64,000 nucleotides of DNA from Kiritimatiellales bacterium (GTDB lineage: Bacteria; Verrucomicrobiota; Kiritimatiellia; Kiritimatiellales; Tichowtungiaceae): NCBI GenBank assembly GCA_041656295.1, contig JBBADV010000012.1, forward strand, positions 9,956 to 73,955, read 5' to 3'. The position numbers and the translations under genes are program-made. The notes under the pieces are model-generated. The model saw only the letters and a list, made by a program, of their open reading frames with translations. It made no database searches and was not told the origin of the DNA. Shown here piece by piece: positions 52,934 through 62,105 of the stretch (position 1 is the first letter of the stretch; each line of letters starts with the position of its first letter).

Positions 52934-53950
52934 ATGCAACCAGTAAAAACAATCCGCCTTATCGAGATCGCCGCCGCTGCCGGTGTCACGTCCGCCACCG
53001 TGTCGCTGGCGCTGAATAATTCACCGAAAATTTCTGAAAAAACAAAAGAGCGTGTCCGGCGGCTGGCATGCGAGCTGGGTTACAAGCCCGACCTCGCCGC
53101 CCGCAGCCTCGCGCAGAAAAAAGCCAGCGGCAGAACATATCTTGAAACGCTGGCACTGCTTGATTTCGGACATTTTCCGGAAACACTCGTGCTCGAACAG
53201 TTAAAAGAGTATTGTGCAGGAACCGGTTACCGGCTCGAACAATTTAATCTCACAGATAATGAAGCTGAACAGAGAGCGCTCAGCCGGATGTTGACCATGC
53301 GCGGCATTCGCGGACTGCTCATTTGCGCGCACAGCGCGCCGGTCGGCAGCTGGAAGCTGGAATGGAAAAATTTTGCCGGCGTTGCCTTCAGCAGTTCGCT
53401 GCACGAAAAATTCATTCACAATATCATGTGCTGCTCCTATCAGGACGTCTACGGCTCCATGATCCGGATTCACGATCTCGGCTATGACCATCCCGGCTAT
53501 TTTTATTTCCGAAAAGTATTCGACCACTGGGAAGCCGGACTCGATATTGCCCGCCGCACATGGGGACGCAACACCGCAACGCCGAAATTCTCCTGTAAAT
53601 CTGAAACTGAATTTGAATATAAAACATTCCGGAAAACATTCCGACAGTGGATTGAGAAAGAAAAGCTGGACATCGTCATCTCACACAGCCGGCGGCTGCT
53701 TCCGCTGTTCGCAGCGTGCGGGCTCCGTGTGCCGGAGGATATCGGCTATTTCTGTGTCGATATCGATCACGCTGATACCGGCATTTCCGGACTGCTTCAG
53801 CAGCGCGAGACTGTAAGTCGAGTAATGCTCGACCTGCTCCACGGCATACTCACCCGCAACGAACTCGGCCCGCCGGCGCTCCCCTTCTGCATCAACATTC
53901 CGGCGGAATGGAATGCCGGAAAAACAATCATTCAGAAATCACCGGGATGA
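52934..53950 (+). CDS. LacI-family transcriptional regulator
   Basis: A 338-residue regulator. Residues 5-60 form the LacI helix-turn-helix and hinge: IRLIEIAAAAGVTSATVSLA, NNSPKISEKTKERVRRLACE, LGYKPDLAARSL. The remaining part is the periplasmic-binding-protein-like sensor (LLDFGHFPETLVLEQLKEYC, FCVDIDHADTGISGLLQQRE). The ATG at 52934 is chosen because the family begins there; the frame is open six codons earlier with TTG. The divergent sulfatase/hydrolase cluster and the GH36/sulfatase cluster on the other side both have matching near-palindromes upstream, so it probably controls them in response to a released sugar. Confidence 0.92.
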   Translation: MQPVKTIRLIEIAAAAGVTSATVSLALNNSPKISEKTKERVRRLACELGYKPDLAARSLAQKKASGRTYLETLALLDFGHFPETLVLEQLKEYCAGTGYRLEQFNLTDNEAEQRALSRMLTMRGIRGLLICAHSAPVGSWKLEWKNFAGVAFSSSLHEKFIHNIMCCSYQDVYGSMIRIHDLGYDHPGYFYFRKVFDHWEAGLDIARRTWGRNTATPKFSCKSETEFEYKTFRKTFRQWIEKEKLDIVISHSRRLLPLFAACGLRVPEDIGYFCVDIDHADTGISGLLQQRETVSRVMLDLLHGILTRNELGPPALPFCINIPAEWNAGKTIIQKSPG

Positions 53951-54118
53951 TGCGGTTTTTTGTAAAATGATGCCGGCAGCGAAATATAAATACGAAAAAA
54001 CCTTCGTCAGCACATGTTGTTATTTTACGCATCAGGCTGATGCTGTCCTGCTGATAAAATTCGCCGCTGGAATGTCTGCGGGCATCACCGGGATTTTCTC
54101 CGCAAACTGGTTTTTAAG

Positions 54119-56287
54119 TTAACCGATTTTCTCCTGTCGCAGTAAATATGCCTGCGCCGAAAAATCACCGGCACATTGCGCCAAAAATTTTCCGGCAGCA
54201 ATTTCTGCCGTCGCCGGAATATGAGAAAACTGCTTTTCAATGCTCCAGTTACCGGAAATCTCAAATTCAATTTTTTCTGGAGATTGTGCAAAGGAATGAA
54301 TCACGATCAAGGCCGATTTCCCGTCAGCGCCGGTGCGTACATTCGCCTGCCAGCCTTGCGGATAATTATAGCTGTGCGGACGCTTGCCGAAAAATTCAGT
54401 GCGTCCGGTTTTAATCACCGGTACGGCAGCAACATAAAAATCGAGTGCTTCTTTCAACCGCTTCATTTGAACATCTGACAGCTCGTGAATGTCGCCGGAC
54501 AGACAAAGCCGTCCGAGAAATCCGGCGGCCAGCGAATAGACAAGCCGTTGATCAGAATCGGATTTTCTCAGCACAGCCCATATTTGACTTTGCCGCGGAG
54601 GAATCAGCAGCTGCAGCTTTGCGGCGATGATTGGAATATCCTGCCCTTCATGGGCATCTGAAAAGGACCCCATCGATGCCAGCTGCATCATCGACGGCTC
54701 AAGACGGTGTCCGCCGGCTGAACAGTTTTCAATCACTAAATCAGGAATTTCTGCGCGCAGACTGCGGAAAAATTTCTGTACGCCAAGGACATGCTGACGC
54801 AATCCTTCGCCGAGCGAATCGGGATCGTCGCAGCCGAGGCTGAGTGTATCGTTATAATCCACTTTCAAATAACGCAGACCGCTGTCGCGAATCTGACGCG
54901 TTACGCGTTCGAACAGATAATTATGAACCCACGGATCGCGAAAATCCCAATACCGGCGCGTGCCGGATTGAAAAACAATCCCATCACGCTGAACCTGGTG
55001 TTCAGTTTCGTTCCACGCCTTTGCTCCTTCGTTGCAAACTTCAAATTCGAACCATGCACCGGTAAGAAAACCACGTTTTTTCAATGCATCGACCACCGGC
55101 TTCAATCCGCCGGGGAATGCGTTTTCATTTACAATCCAGTCGCCGTTTGCCTGACTGCGCATGCCTTCCGGACGCACCGCCCAGCCATCATCAATCACGC
55201 AGTATTTTACCGGCAGACCTGTTAACCGGTCGGCAATCGCAATCATGCTGTCGTGCGTTGGATTGCCCCACGACGTACACCAGTCGTTAAAAATAACCGG
55301 CAGCGCTGCTTCGCTCTCAATTTCCGGCACACGCGTTTCTTCAACGTTAATAAACCGCTGACACAAATCAAAAAAGGTTCCTTGCAGACAGGAAAGCATA
55401 GCGACCGGCGTTGTAATTGTTTCGCCGGCGGAAAGTGTTTTTTTCCAGTGCCCGAAATCGCGGTCGGCAAGTCCGCCGGTTAATGTAATCGTATCGCCGC
55501 GCCGGATAACCTCTATCTGCCACGATCCCGCCCACGCGAGTTTTACACCCCATACCACGCCGTTTTCTGTATCTTCAATTCCGGCGAGCGGGAAAAATTT
55601 ACGTACCGGCAGAGTTCCAACCTGTCCAAATTTTTCAACACGCATTCCGTGCGAAGACCATGAGCGTTCCAAATGAATATCTTCCAGCAGACACGCTTCA
55701 TGGCGGCCTTCTGCACTCCACCACGAACGGAACCGATGCAGTTTTAACCGTTCCGGTGCGTCGTCTTCCCTGTACGGCGTAAGTCCGCTCAGCGCGAACG
55801 ATGAAAGCAGCTCAAGTGTTAACGGCTCACTCGACTCATTGATCACTTCGCTGAAAATTTCAATCGCCGGATTTCCTTCCCGGTACAGCAGATGGCTGAC
55901 GCACCGTAAACCGCGCGGATGCAGAAACACGGTTTGAATATCTTTTACACCGGAGTTTTCAACAATGTTCTGCGTTTCAAATTCCAGTGCTTCGGTACTG
56001 AAGCTGTCGAACATGGATACTCCGCCGGCAAAACCGTCGCGGAATTTTTCATCGAGCAGTTTAATCTGCAGCAGATTATCACGCGGAAACTGCGCCGGGA
56101 TTTTAATGTTCCGCATTTTATTAAAACCCTCCACTGCCACACCGCTTAAAAACTCGCGATGCTGTTTTACCGCGCCGGACGTTCCCGCCGGAATCAATTC
56201 AAACCGCATTCCGTTCATGTTTTCTGTGCGGATGAAACGCGCAACCATATCACCGAGTTTATGTTCCGTGATCTGTTCCTTACTCAT
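54119..56287 (-). CDS. Alpha-galactosidase, GH36 family
   Basis: A 722-residue enzyme without a signal peptide (starts MSKEQITEHKLGDMVARFIR), so it is probably cytoplasmic. The N-terminal beta-supersandwich runs to about residue 320, the TIM barrel to about 620. The catalytic barrel has PVKYCVIDDGWAVRPEGMRS, the nucleophile Asp in LKVDYNDTLSLG (about 475), the CSAGGHRLE motif and the acid/base Asp in MGSFSDAHEGQD (about 545). The family hydrolyses alpha-galactosides. It is 202 bp downstream of a sulfatase on the same strand and lies under a LacI-type palindrome at 56362. GGGAGAAAC precedes the ATG. Confidence 0.92.
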   Translation of the reverse strand: MSKEQITEHKLGDMVARFIRTENMNGMRFELIPAGTSGAVKQHREFLSGVAVEGFNKMRNIKIPAQFPRDNLLQIKLLDEKFRDGFAGGVSMFDSFSTEALEFETQNIVENSGVKDIQTVFLHPRGLRCVSHLLYREGNPAIEIFSEVINESSEPLTLELLSSFALSGLTPYREDDAPERLKLHRFRSWWSAEGRHEACLLEDIHLERSWSSHGMRVEKFGQVGTLPVRKFFPLAGIEDTENGVVWGVKLAWAGSWQIEVIRRGDTITLTGGLADRDFGHWKKTLSAGETITTPVAMLSCLQGTFFDLCQRFINVEETRVPEIESEAALPVIFNDWCTSWGNPTHDSMIAIADRLTGLPVKYCVIDDGWAVRPEGMRSQANGDWIVNENAFPGGLKPVVDALKKRGFLTGAWFEFEVCNEGAKAWNETEHQVQRDGIVFQSGTRRYWDFRDPWVHNYLFERVTRQIRDSGLRYLKVDYNDTLSLGCDDPDSLGEGLRQHVLGVQKFFRSLRAEIPDLVIENCSAGGHRLEPSMMQLASMGSFSDAHEGQDIPIIAAKLQLLIPPRQSQIWAVLRKSDSDQRLVYSLAAGFLGRLCLSGDIHELSDVQMKRLKEALDFYVAAVPVIKTGRTEFFGKRPHSYNYPQGWQANVRTGADGKSALIVIHSFAQSPEKIEFEISGNWSIEKQFSHIPATAEIAAGKFLAQCAGDFSAQAYLLRQEKIG

Positions 56288-56361
56288 CTGTTTCTCCCAA
56301 AATGATTAAAACCGGCGCACTGAATTATCGGATTGCATTTCAAAGTAAACCGCAATTAGGT

Positions 56362-56373
56362 TTAAGCGCTTAA
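56362..56373. promoter_or_regulatory. Candidate LacI operator upstream of the GH36 gene
   Basis: TTAAGCGCTTAA is a perfect 12-bp palindrome with a central CG, as expected for LacI-family operators, 75 bp upstream of the alpha-galactosidase start. GTTAA-type half-sites recur at 52902-52924, 58087-58101 and 63628-63642. Confidence 0.65.
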
Positions 56374-56489
56374 CTTTTTTGGTATGTTCATGTTACAAAA
56401 CCATCTTAATTTATTCTGCTGTTTTACTGGACGATTTTAAATCCCGGCGGTGTAACACAGAGAAAAGCGGCATTAGCAAAAGAAAATAA

Positions 56490-58007
56490 TTATATGGTGC
56501 GAACAGTATCTTGCACTTCTGACCAGCGCGCGCCGTATTTGTGCAGGCGGATCACCGGATCGTCTTTTTTATTTTTCTGACGCAGCGCATCTGTTGCCCA
56601 GGCGTAAACGCGGTTTGTGTTCGCACGATATTCTTTCAGACGCGCTTCCATTTTCTCACGCACGTTCTGATAATCCGGATCACTGAACAGATTGTTCAGT
56701 TCGCCGGGATCGTTTTTGCAATCATACAATTCGCCGTCCTCCGGCATTGTATCGTAATGCACAAAGCGGAACTGATCGTCGCGAACGGCGTAAACGGCAT
56801 CCTGCGGCGCAATAAAATCCCATTCACACACGGTAAACTCGTGTCCGTTTCTTCTGCCTTCGGCTTCCGGCAGAACAGAACGTCCGTCGATTCCTTTTTC
56901 GTTTTCAATTCCGGCGAGCGCGGTGAGCGTCGGATAAAAATCGGTATTTTCAATAATCGCATCAATCGTTTTCCCTTTAGGAATGCCGGGGCCGGCAAGA
57001 ATAAATGGAATGCGATGAATGGATTCATAGATGCCGAAATTTTTCAGTGTCATGCCGTGTTCACCGGCAAAATCGCCGTGGTCGGCAGTATAGACAATCA
57101 CTGTATTTTCAAGTTCGCGCTGTTCTTCAATTTTCTTGAGCACTGCACCGATCGCTTCATCCAGCATTGTGATCAAAGTAAAATGCGCCGCCATTTGAAC
57201 ACGAAGATCAGTACTGTCTGTTGAGCGGTACGGATAACCGGAACCGTCTCTCACGGCAGTATAATCACGCATGAATTGCGGTTTTCCGGCAAAGCCGCGC
57301 TCCAGATAATCCACTGCATTCTCCGGCAGCGTCAGCATTTCCGGATTATAATCATGTGCGCGGCTTTCCGGCGGTGAGAACGGATTGTGCGGACGCTGGA
57401 AACTGACTTTCAGGAAAAACGGCTTTTCACGATTTCGTTGTTCAAGAAATTCAACGCCTTTGCGTCCCGTCCATGCTTCAAGCGAAAATTCTTCCGGCAG
57501 TTCGCTGACGAATGCCTTATCGCCCCGGTCCGGGTGTCCCGGGACTATTCCGCCGTGATCGTAAAGATCGGCGATACCCGCTTCAATCAGGTCGTTAAAA
57601 TAATGGCATGTCTGCGGTTTATATGAATCAGCATCAGTCAGATCGGAAAAACGGAAAAATTCAAACCCGTCGCGAATCCAGTGCGCCGGCAGATGCGCTT
57701 TCCCGACCAGTCCCGTTTCATAACCGTTTTCCCGGAACAGGCGGGCAACGTTCGGAGAAATACTGTGAACATCGCGTACCACATTGCCAGAAATACCGTG
57801 CGTCTTCACATACTGTCCGCTCATCAATGTACAGCGTGCCGGCGCACAAACCGGATTATTGGTGTACGCGCGATTGAACAGCACACCGTTTTTTGCAATC
57901 CTATCGAGATTCGGCGTTCTCACATCCGGATGTCCTGCAACGCCCATGCAATTCGCATTATGCTGATCGCTCATCAGCCACAGAATATTCACTTTTTTCT
58001 TACTCAT
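56490..58007 (-). CDS. Sulfatase, Cys-type, no signal peptide
   Basis: A 505-residue S1 sulfatase starting MSKKKVNILWLMSDQHNANC, with no export signal, so it is likely cytoplasmic. The active-site motif is NNPVCAPARCTLMSG with Cys54 as the formylglycine precursor. Metal ligands include Asp14 of MSDQHN (Gln replaces the second Asp) and IVYTADHGDFAGEHGMTLKN (Asp-His). The DxQHx form resembles choline-sulfatase/heparan-N-sulfatase-like branches. Its first codons recur in the pseudogene at 41146. It lies 80 bp downstream of a LacI-type near-palindrome and 202 bp before the GH36 gene, and probably de-sulfates oligosaccharides before galactose removal. Confidence 0.93.
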   Translation of the reverse strand: MSKKKVNILWLMSDQHNANCMGVAGHPDVRTPNLDRIAKNGVLFNRAYTNNPVCAPARCTLMSGQYVKTHGISGNVVRDVHSISPNVARLFRENGYETGLVGKAHLPAHWIRDGFEFFRFSDLTDADSYKPQTCHYFNDLIEAGIADLYDHGGIVPGHPDRGDKAFVSELPEEFSLEAWTGRKGVEFLEQRNREKPFFLKVSFQRPHNPFSPPESRAHDYNPEMLTLPENAVDYLERGFAGKPQFMRDYTAVRDGSGYPYRSTDSTDLRVQMAAHFTLITMLDEAIGAVLKKIEEQRELENTVIVYTADHGDFAGEHGMTLKNFGIYESIHRIPFILAGPGIPKGKTIDAIIENTDFYPTLTALAGIENEKGIDGRSVLPEAEGRRNGHEFTVCEWDFIAPQDAVYAVRDDQFRFVHYDTMPEDGELYDCKNDPGELNNLFSDPDYQNVREKMEARLKEYRANTNRVYAWATDALRQKNKKDDPVIRLHKYGARWSEVQDTVRTI

Positions 58008-58086
58008 AATTCTCCTGATATATTAGAAATCAAAATATTGGAGTGATTAATTATATATTTTATTAATGCTCTCAATAACATATAAA

Positions 58087-58101
58087 GTTAATCGCTTGAA
58101 C
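58087..58101. promoter_or_regulatory. Candidate LacI operator upstream of a sulfatase gene
   Basis: GTTAATCGCTTGAAC is a near-palindrome with central CG and two mismatches from GTTAAGCGCTTAAC. It lies 80 bp upstream of the sulfatase ATG at 58007. Confidence 0.5.
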
Positions 58102-58670
58102 TATAGGAAAAATGTAAAAAATGTTTGCGGTATAAATTCCGTCGTACTCACTGGCCGGGAACAGGTAATCCAGCCGGTGCGATACGGATTATCTGTAATC
58201 CATTCCGGCGCGATGAATTCTGAGCGACAGACGATTTGTCTGAAAACCGCTTTCAACATCACAGGCCTTTTCACTATGAAAATACATTTCCACCGGTTCT
58301 TTGCTGATCGTAATAGTGTCAACAAGGGCATCACCTTTTATAAATTTCTCCCGCAGGTCATGCGGAACACTCTGTCCCGGTGGCATCAGTTAAATATCAA
58401 ACAGCGATCCCGGTATTTTAACCGGATACTTTTTGAAAAACCATGGCCGATTCTTCTTCCGGCCATTCACCGGTTTCTCATAAATGCTTATAAACCTGCA
58501 GGAATTGCAAGCGTCCGGAGCTATTGTTCAGTTCCGGTGCAATATGATGCTTCTCCATATAATCGTTGAAATATAAGAAATCATCGGCGCAGCATGACCA
58601 AGGGCACGCTGCCGGCGCGATACATAAAATAAAAATTCTGAACACGCATTTCCCATGTAATTTTTTTTAT
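58102..58670. other. Gene-free stretch, probable decayed gene on the minus strand
   Basis: No intact gene. Read leftwards, 58600 to 58480 gives MEKHHIAPELNNSSGRLQFL, then stops. A coherent piece at 58386-58189 reads MPPGQSVPHDLREKFIKGDA and ends IHRAGMDYR, and the sequence continues in another frame as ITDNPYRTGWITCSRPVSTT. The mixture of protein-like segments broken by stops and frame changes suggests a dead gene of unknown family. A 167-residue open frame on the + strand appears to be a shadow of it. Confidence 0.35.
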
Positions 58671-60086
58671 TTACTCATATTCCCATTTTTTCAACCACGG
58701 ATCGGAGGTTGCAGACTGGAATATTTTTGTCTTCACTGAAAATTCGTCGACGAGCGTTTGGTATTCGGGCAGTCCGGCGAGATTTTTAATTTCATTCGGA
58801 TCGTTTTCGAGATCGTACAGTTCAAAGCGCGGACGGTTCAGATAGTCATTCGCCTGCCGCAAACCGATCATTGCGGTGCGTCCTTCTTTCACTGGACGCC
58901 ACGCAGCAGAACTCCACAGATCGCTACTGAACGGATAAGAAAGTCCGGCGGCAAGATTCCAGATGAATTTATATTTTTTCGTACGGATTACGCGCATTGG
59001 ATAATAGGTTGTGACCTCGTGAAATGTGTGCGATGCATAAATTTCGTCGCGCCAGTCTGCAGGGCTTGCCGTATTCAGAATTGAACGGAATGATTTGCCG
59101 TGAAATGTGGCGGGATCATAATGAGTTCCGGCGAAATCAAGAATGGTCGGTACGAGGTCAACCCACGTAATCATGGCATCGCTGACAACACCGGATTTTG
59201 ATTCAGGTGTTTTGACGATGCACGGCAGTTTTATGCCGGCGTCGTAAAGCGTTGTTTTGGAACCGGGGAATGCGGCGCCGTTATCGGAAATGTAAATGAT
59301 GACGGTGTTATCATATTTGCCGGCGTCTTTGAGGATACTGAACAGATGCGCGATGCCGCGGTCGAGCCGTGCAATGGCCTGATAATATAAGGCAAGCTCG
59401 GCGCGCGTTTCAGGATCGTCGTTTAAAAACGGCGGAACAATGACATCGTCCGGCGAATAAACCTGCTCGATATCTCCGGGATATGCTTTCGCCGGATTTC
59501 CAAACGCATTGGGTTTTAACGGATTGGGCTCAACCACGCCGCGCCGGTGCGGATTCGCCGACGCCCAGTAAAGAAAAAACGGGCCGTCTTCGTTGATGAA
59601 TTTGCGGCAGACTTCCGACATTAAAATATCGTCACGCCCATAGAGCATTTCATCTTCAGGATCAAGGCCGCCGGTGAATGGAAAAATATTCCACGGGGCA
59701 TAATGCCGTTTGCCGATGCGACCGGTACGATAACCCGTTTCGTTCAGCATCGCGGGCAATGTCCGGACGTTATCGAACGCAGAAAAATGATGGAAACTAT
59801 GTGTTAAGCCATAAGTTCCGTTCGCATGATTATGCAAACCGGTGAGAATAGCAGAACGGCTCGGTGAACTTGAGGCCGCAGTGCAAAAGGCATTTATGAA
59901 ACGTGTTCCTGCCGCAGCTAACGCGTCAATTGCCGGCGTGGAAACAACGGGATTACCGTAACAGCCGAGCGCCTCCTGTCCGTGGTCGTCCGAAACCAGA
60001 ATGATGATATTCGGGCGTTCATCTGCCGGAACACTTGAATTTAAGAAAGCAGCACCAGCGACAGTAAAAACTAGATTTTTCGTCAT
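58671..60086 (-). CDS. Sulfatase, Ser-type, exported
   Basis: A 471-residue S1 sulfatase. Start at 60086 (MTKNLVFTVAGAAFLNSSVP), which has GGAG six bases before it; an ATG four codons upstream overlaps the stop of the symporter. A signal peptide spans residues 1-20. The active-site motif is AASSSPSRSAILTG with Ser73 in the formylglycine position, so a Ser-type enzyme. Metal ligands: NIIILVSDDHGQEALG (Asp33-Asp34) and VIIYISDNGAAFPGS (Asp-Asn). The short overlap/coupling to the upstream symporter gene suggests that the product of this enzyme, or its partner sugar, is imported by that symporter. Confidence 0.93.
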   Translation of the reverse strand: MTKNLVFTVAGAAFLNSSVPADERPNIIILVSDDHGQEALGCYGNPVVSTPAIDALAAAGTRFINAFCTAASSSPSRSAILTGLHNHANGTYGLTHSFHHFSAFDNVRTLPAMLNETGYRTGRIGKRHYAPWNIFPFTGGLDPEDEMLYGRDDILMSEVCRKFINEDGPFFLYWASANPHRRGVVEPNPLKPNAFGNPAKAYPGDIEQVYSPDDVIVPPFLNDDPETRAELALYYQAIARLDRGIAHLFSILKDAGKYDNTVIIYISDNGAAFPGSKTTLYDAGIKLPCIVKTPESKSGVVSDAMITWVDLVPTILDFAGTHYDPATFHGKSFRSILNTASPADWRDEIYASHTFHEVTTYYPMRVIRTKKYKFIWNLAAGLSYPFSSDLWSSAAWRPVKEGRTAMIGLRQANDYLNRPRFELYDLENDPNEIKNLAGLPEYQTLVDEFSVKTKIFQSATSDPWLKKWEYE

Positions 60087-60097
60087 ATGCATCTCCA

Positions 60098-62050
60098 TTA
60101 ATTTACTGATCCGTCGTCCTGATCATTTTCGCGACCGGCCTGTTTCAGCATACGGAACATGACGGCAAGGTCCCGGGTTCCGCCGGTTATATACCAGATT
60201 ACAGTCAATGAAGACAGAACGGTCAGCGTGATCGTCACAATATACCAGAATTTTCCCCAGACATCATCCGAGATGGTCATCGACATATTGAGGATTGTTC
60301 CGGCAATGATCATGATAATCCACAGCAACGTATAGCCGGCAACGCCGGACGCAATCAGTTTATCAACAAAGCTGTACTCTTTACTTACGCCGAGAATACG
60401 CCAAATCAGCGCCGGACGGGCGTGCATTACAACCTGATCGCCGGCAACGGCGTATTCGCCGCGATGCAGCAGTTTATCCATATTAAACGGCTCTTTATAT
60501 GTAATCAGCGAAACAATAATGTAGAGCACAACGCAAATCGCGGATGTTATAAACGATGCCTGCATTCCATTCAGCGGAAAGTTCGGCGCAAGCGAAGCCA
60601 GGCCCGGAATATCATTCCACCAGGTGCGAAGAACAACACTGATAACCGCCAGTATGCTGCTGACGATCATCACCGTCCACGCACCGGCGGCGGTGCCGCG
60701 TTTCCAGTAAAGACCGCCGATAATTACTGAACCGGCGCCGCCCATGAAGATGGCTCCGGAGATCTGCCAATACATCAAAATGAATTCCTTTAACGGAAAT
60801 AATAAACTGAATACAAATGCAAACACAGCCGTTCCGAACACAGCCCGGCGCAACCATTTCAGATGCTGCGCGGGTGTTAATTTTTCTTTTTTAAACGGGA
60901 GCAGAACGTCCTGAATAAAAATACTGCCCCAGGAATGCAGATAGGTGTCATCCGTCGAAACCGCGGCCGCGATGATCAGCGCTACGAATAAACCGATCAT
61001 TCCAACCGGAAAAAAATACGCCAATACCAGCGGTGTCTGCATTTGAACCTGAGTCTGCGGATCGCCGATCGCATTTAATGAATTCGTAATCGTTGCCGCA
61101 TCTCCGGAATATGCAACGTGATGAAAAACAACGAACGCAACTACCGGTGCCAGCACCAGCGTGAAGTCGGTGACAATACTGCGCCACACGCTGAGAATTC
61201 CCGCCATCTTGGCTTCGTGCGGATTGCGTGCCGATGAATAATAACCCTGTGAACCCTGCCATGCCATAAAAGTATAAAACCGCAGAATGGCCAGCATGAT
61301 GAAAAATTGAAACGAAAAATCTTTGATGTCAGACTGGCTGAACGGATTGAGCATGGATTCATTTTTCGGCACTGCTTTCAACGCGTCTATGACCGTCGTC
61401 CACTCAAAATTCACCAGCAGGAAGATGGTGATGATAATCAAAACCACCAGTGCGAACTGACCCTGAATAAAGTCAGTCACCAGCAATGCAATCTGCCCGC
61501 CGGTAAGCGTGAGATACAGCGCAATGCCGATCATGATAAACATCACCACCGGAAACATCGGAATACTCAGCCCGAACAGGATAAGTTTTTCCGGCAGGCC
61601 GCACAGATGAATCAGCAGGCGCGCCGTTACGCCGGGGAAAATTCCGTAATTTATGATGCCGGAAAACCAGCAGATCATGCCGGAAAATACGCGGAACTTA
61701 CGGCCGTAACGCATTTCAAAAAACTGCGCCATTGTCAGCGCACGCGTTTCACGGAAACGATACGCAATAAAACCGGTAACAGCGATAATAATTGCAATCA
61801 GCAGCATGATCTGCTGCCACCAGTACGCCGGAAAACCCGCCTGAAAATATTTTTCATAGTTTGCGACAAACATCGCGGCGCTCATGCCGGACATGCCCTG
61901 CGCAACCGTCAGCAGATAACGGCCGGCGCAGCGGTTCGCGGAAAGATAATCGGCGACACCCTGAACATAACGCTGCGTATAAATCCCGGTTAAAATCACG
62001 ATGCCCATCACCGCAATAACAATCGACCAGTCCAGCCACTGCATATTCAT
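60098..62050 (-). CDS. Sodium/solute symporter (SSS family)
   Basis: A 650-residue inner-membrane protein with about 13-14 hydrophobic helices. The start is placed at 62050 (MNMQWLDWSIVIAVMGIVIL), after GAGGG; an earlier ATG would add a charged stretch that overlaps the sulfatase gene. SSS features are YLSANRCAGRYLLTVAQGMS, AQFFEMRYGRKFRVFSGMIC, GQIALLVTDFIQGQFALVVL and FVALIIAAAVSTDDTYLHSW (sodium-site helix 8). Substrate is probably a sugar or sugar derivative released by the flanking sulfatases. It lies 56 bp after one sulfatase and overlaps the region before another, so it belongs to one operon with them. Confidence 0.92.
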   Translation of the reverse strand: MNMQWLDWSIVIAVMGIVILTGIYTQRYVQGVADYLSANRCAGRYLLTVAQGMSGMSAAMFVANYEKYFQAGFPAYWWQQIMLLIAIIIAVTGFIAYRFRETRALTMAQFFEMRYGRKFRVFSGMICWFSGIINYGIFPGVTARLLIHLCGLPEKLILFGLSIPMFPVVMFIMIGIALYLTLTGGQIALLVTDFIQGQFALVVLIIITIFLLVNFEWTTVIDALKAVPKNESMLNPFSQSDIKDFSFQFFIMLAILRFYTFMAWQGSQGYYSSARNPHEAKMAGILSVWRSIVTDFTLVLAPVVAFVVFHHVAYSGDAATITNSLNAIGDPQTQVQMQTPLVLAYFFPVGMIGLFVALIIAAAVSTDDTYLHSWGSIFIQDVLLPFKKEKLTPAQHLKWLRRAVFGTAVFAFVFSLLFPLKEFILMYWQISGAIFMGGAGSVIIGGLYWKRGTAAGAWTVMIVSSILAVISVVLRTWWNDIPGLASLAPNFPLNGMQASFITSAICVVLYIIVSLITYKEPFNMDKLLHRGEYAVAGDQVVMHARPALIWRILGVSKEYSFVDKLIASGVAGYTLLWIIMIIAGTILNMSMTISDDVWGKFWYIVTITLTVLSSLTVIWYITGGTRDLAVMFRMLKQAGRENDQDDGSVN

Positions 62051-62105
62051 ACAACAACCCTCTACGCTCTTCCGACTCGAAAGAATTAAATTCGTGATTA
62101 ATAGA

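Noticed and set aside
56541..57224. 227-residue open frame on the + strand
   Set aside because: Antisense to the sulfatase at 56490-58007, which has clear catalytic motifs; shadow.
58066..58569. 167-residue open frame on the + strand
   Set aside because: Runs antisense to a stretch with better protein-like segments on the minus strand; no domain and no Shine-Dalgarno.
61307..61993. 228-residue open frame on the + strand
   Set aside because: Antisense to the SSS symporter; His/Arg/Asn-rich shadow composition and no domain.
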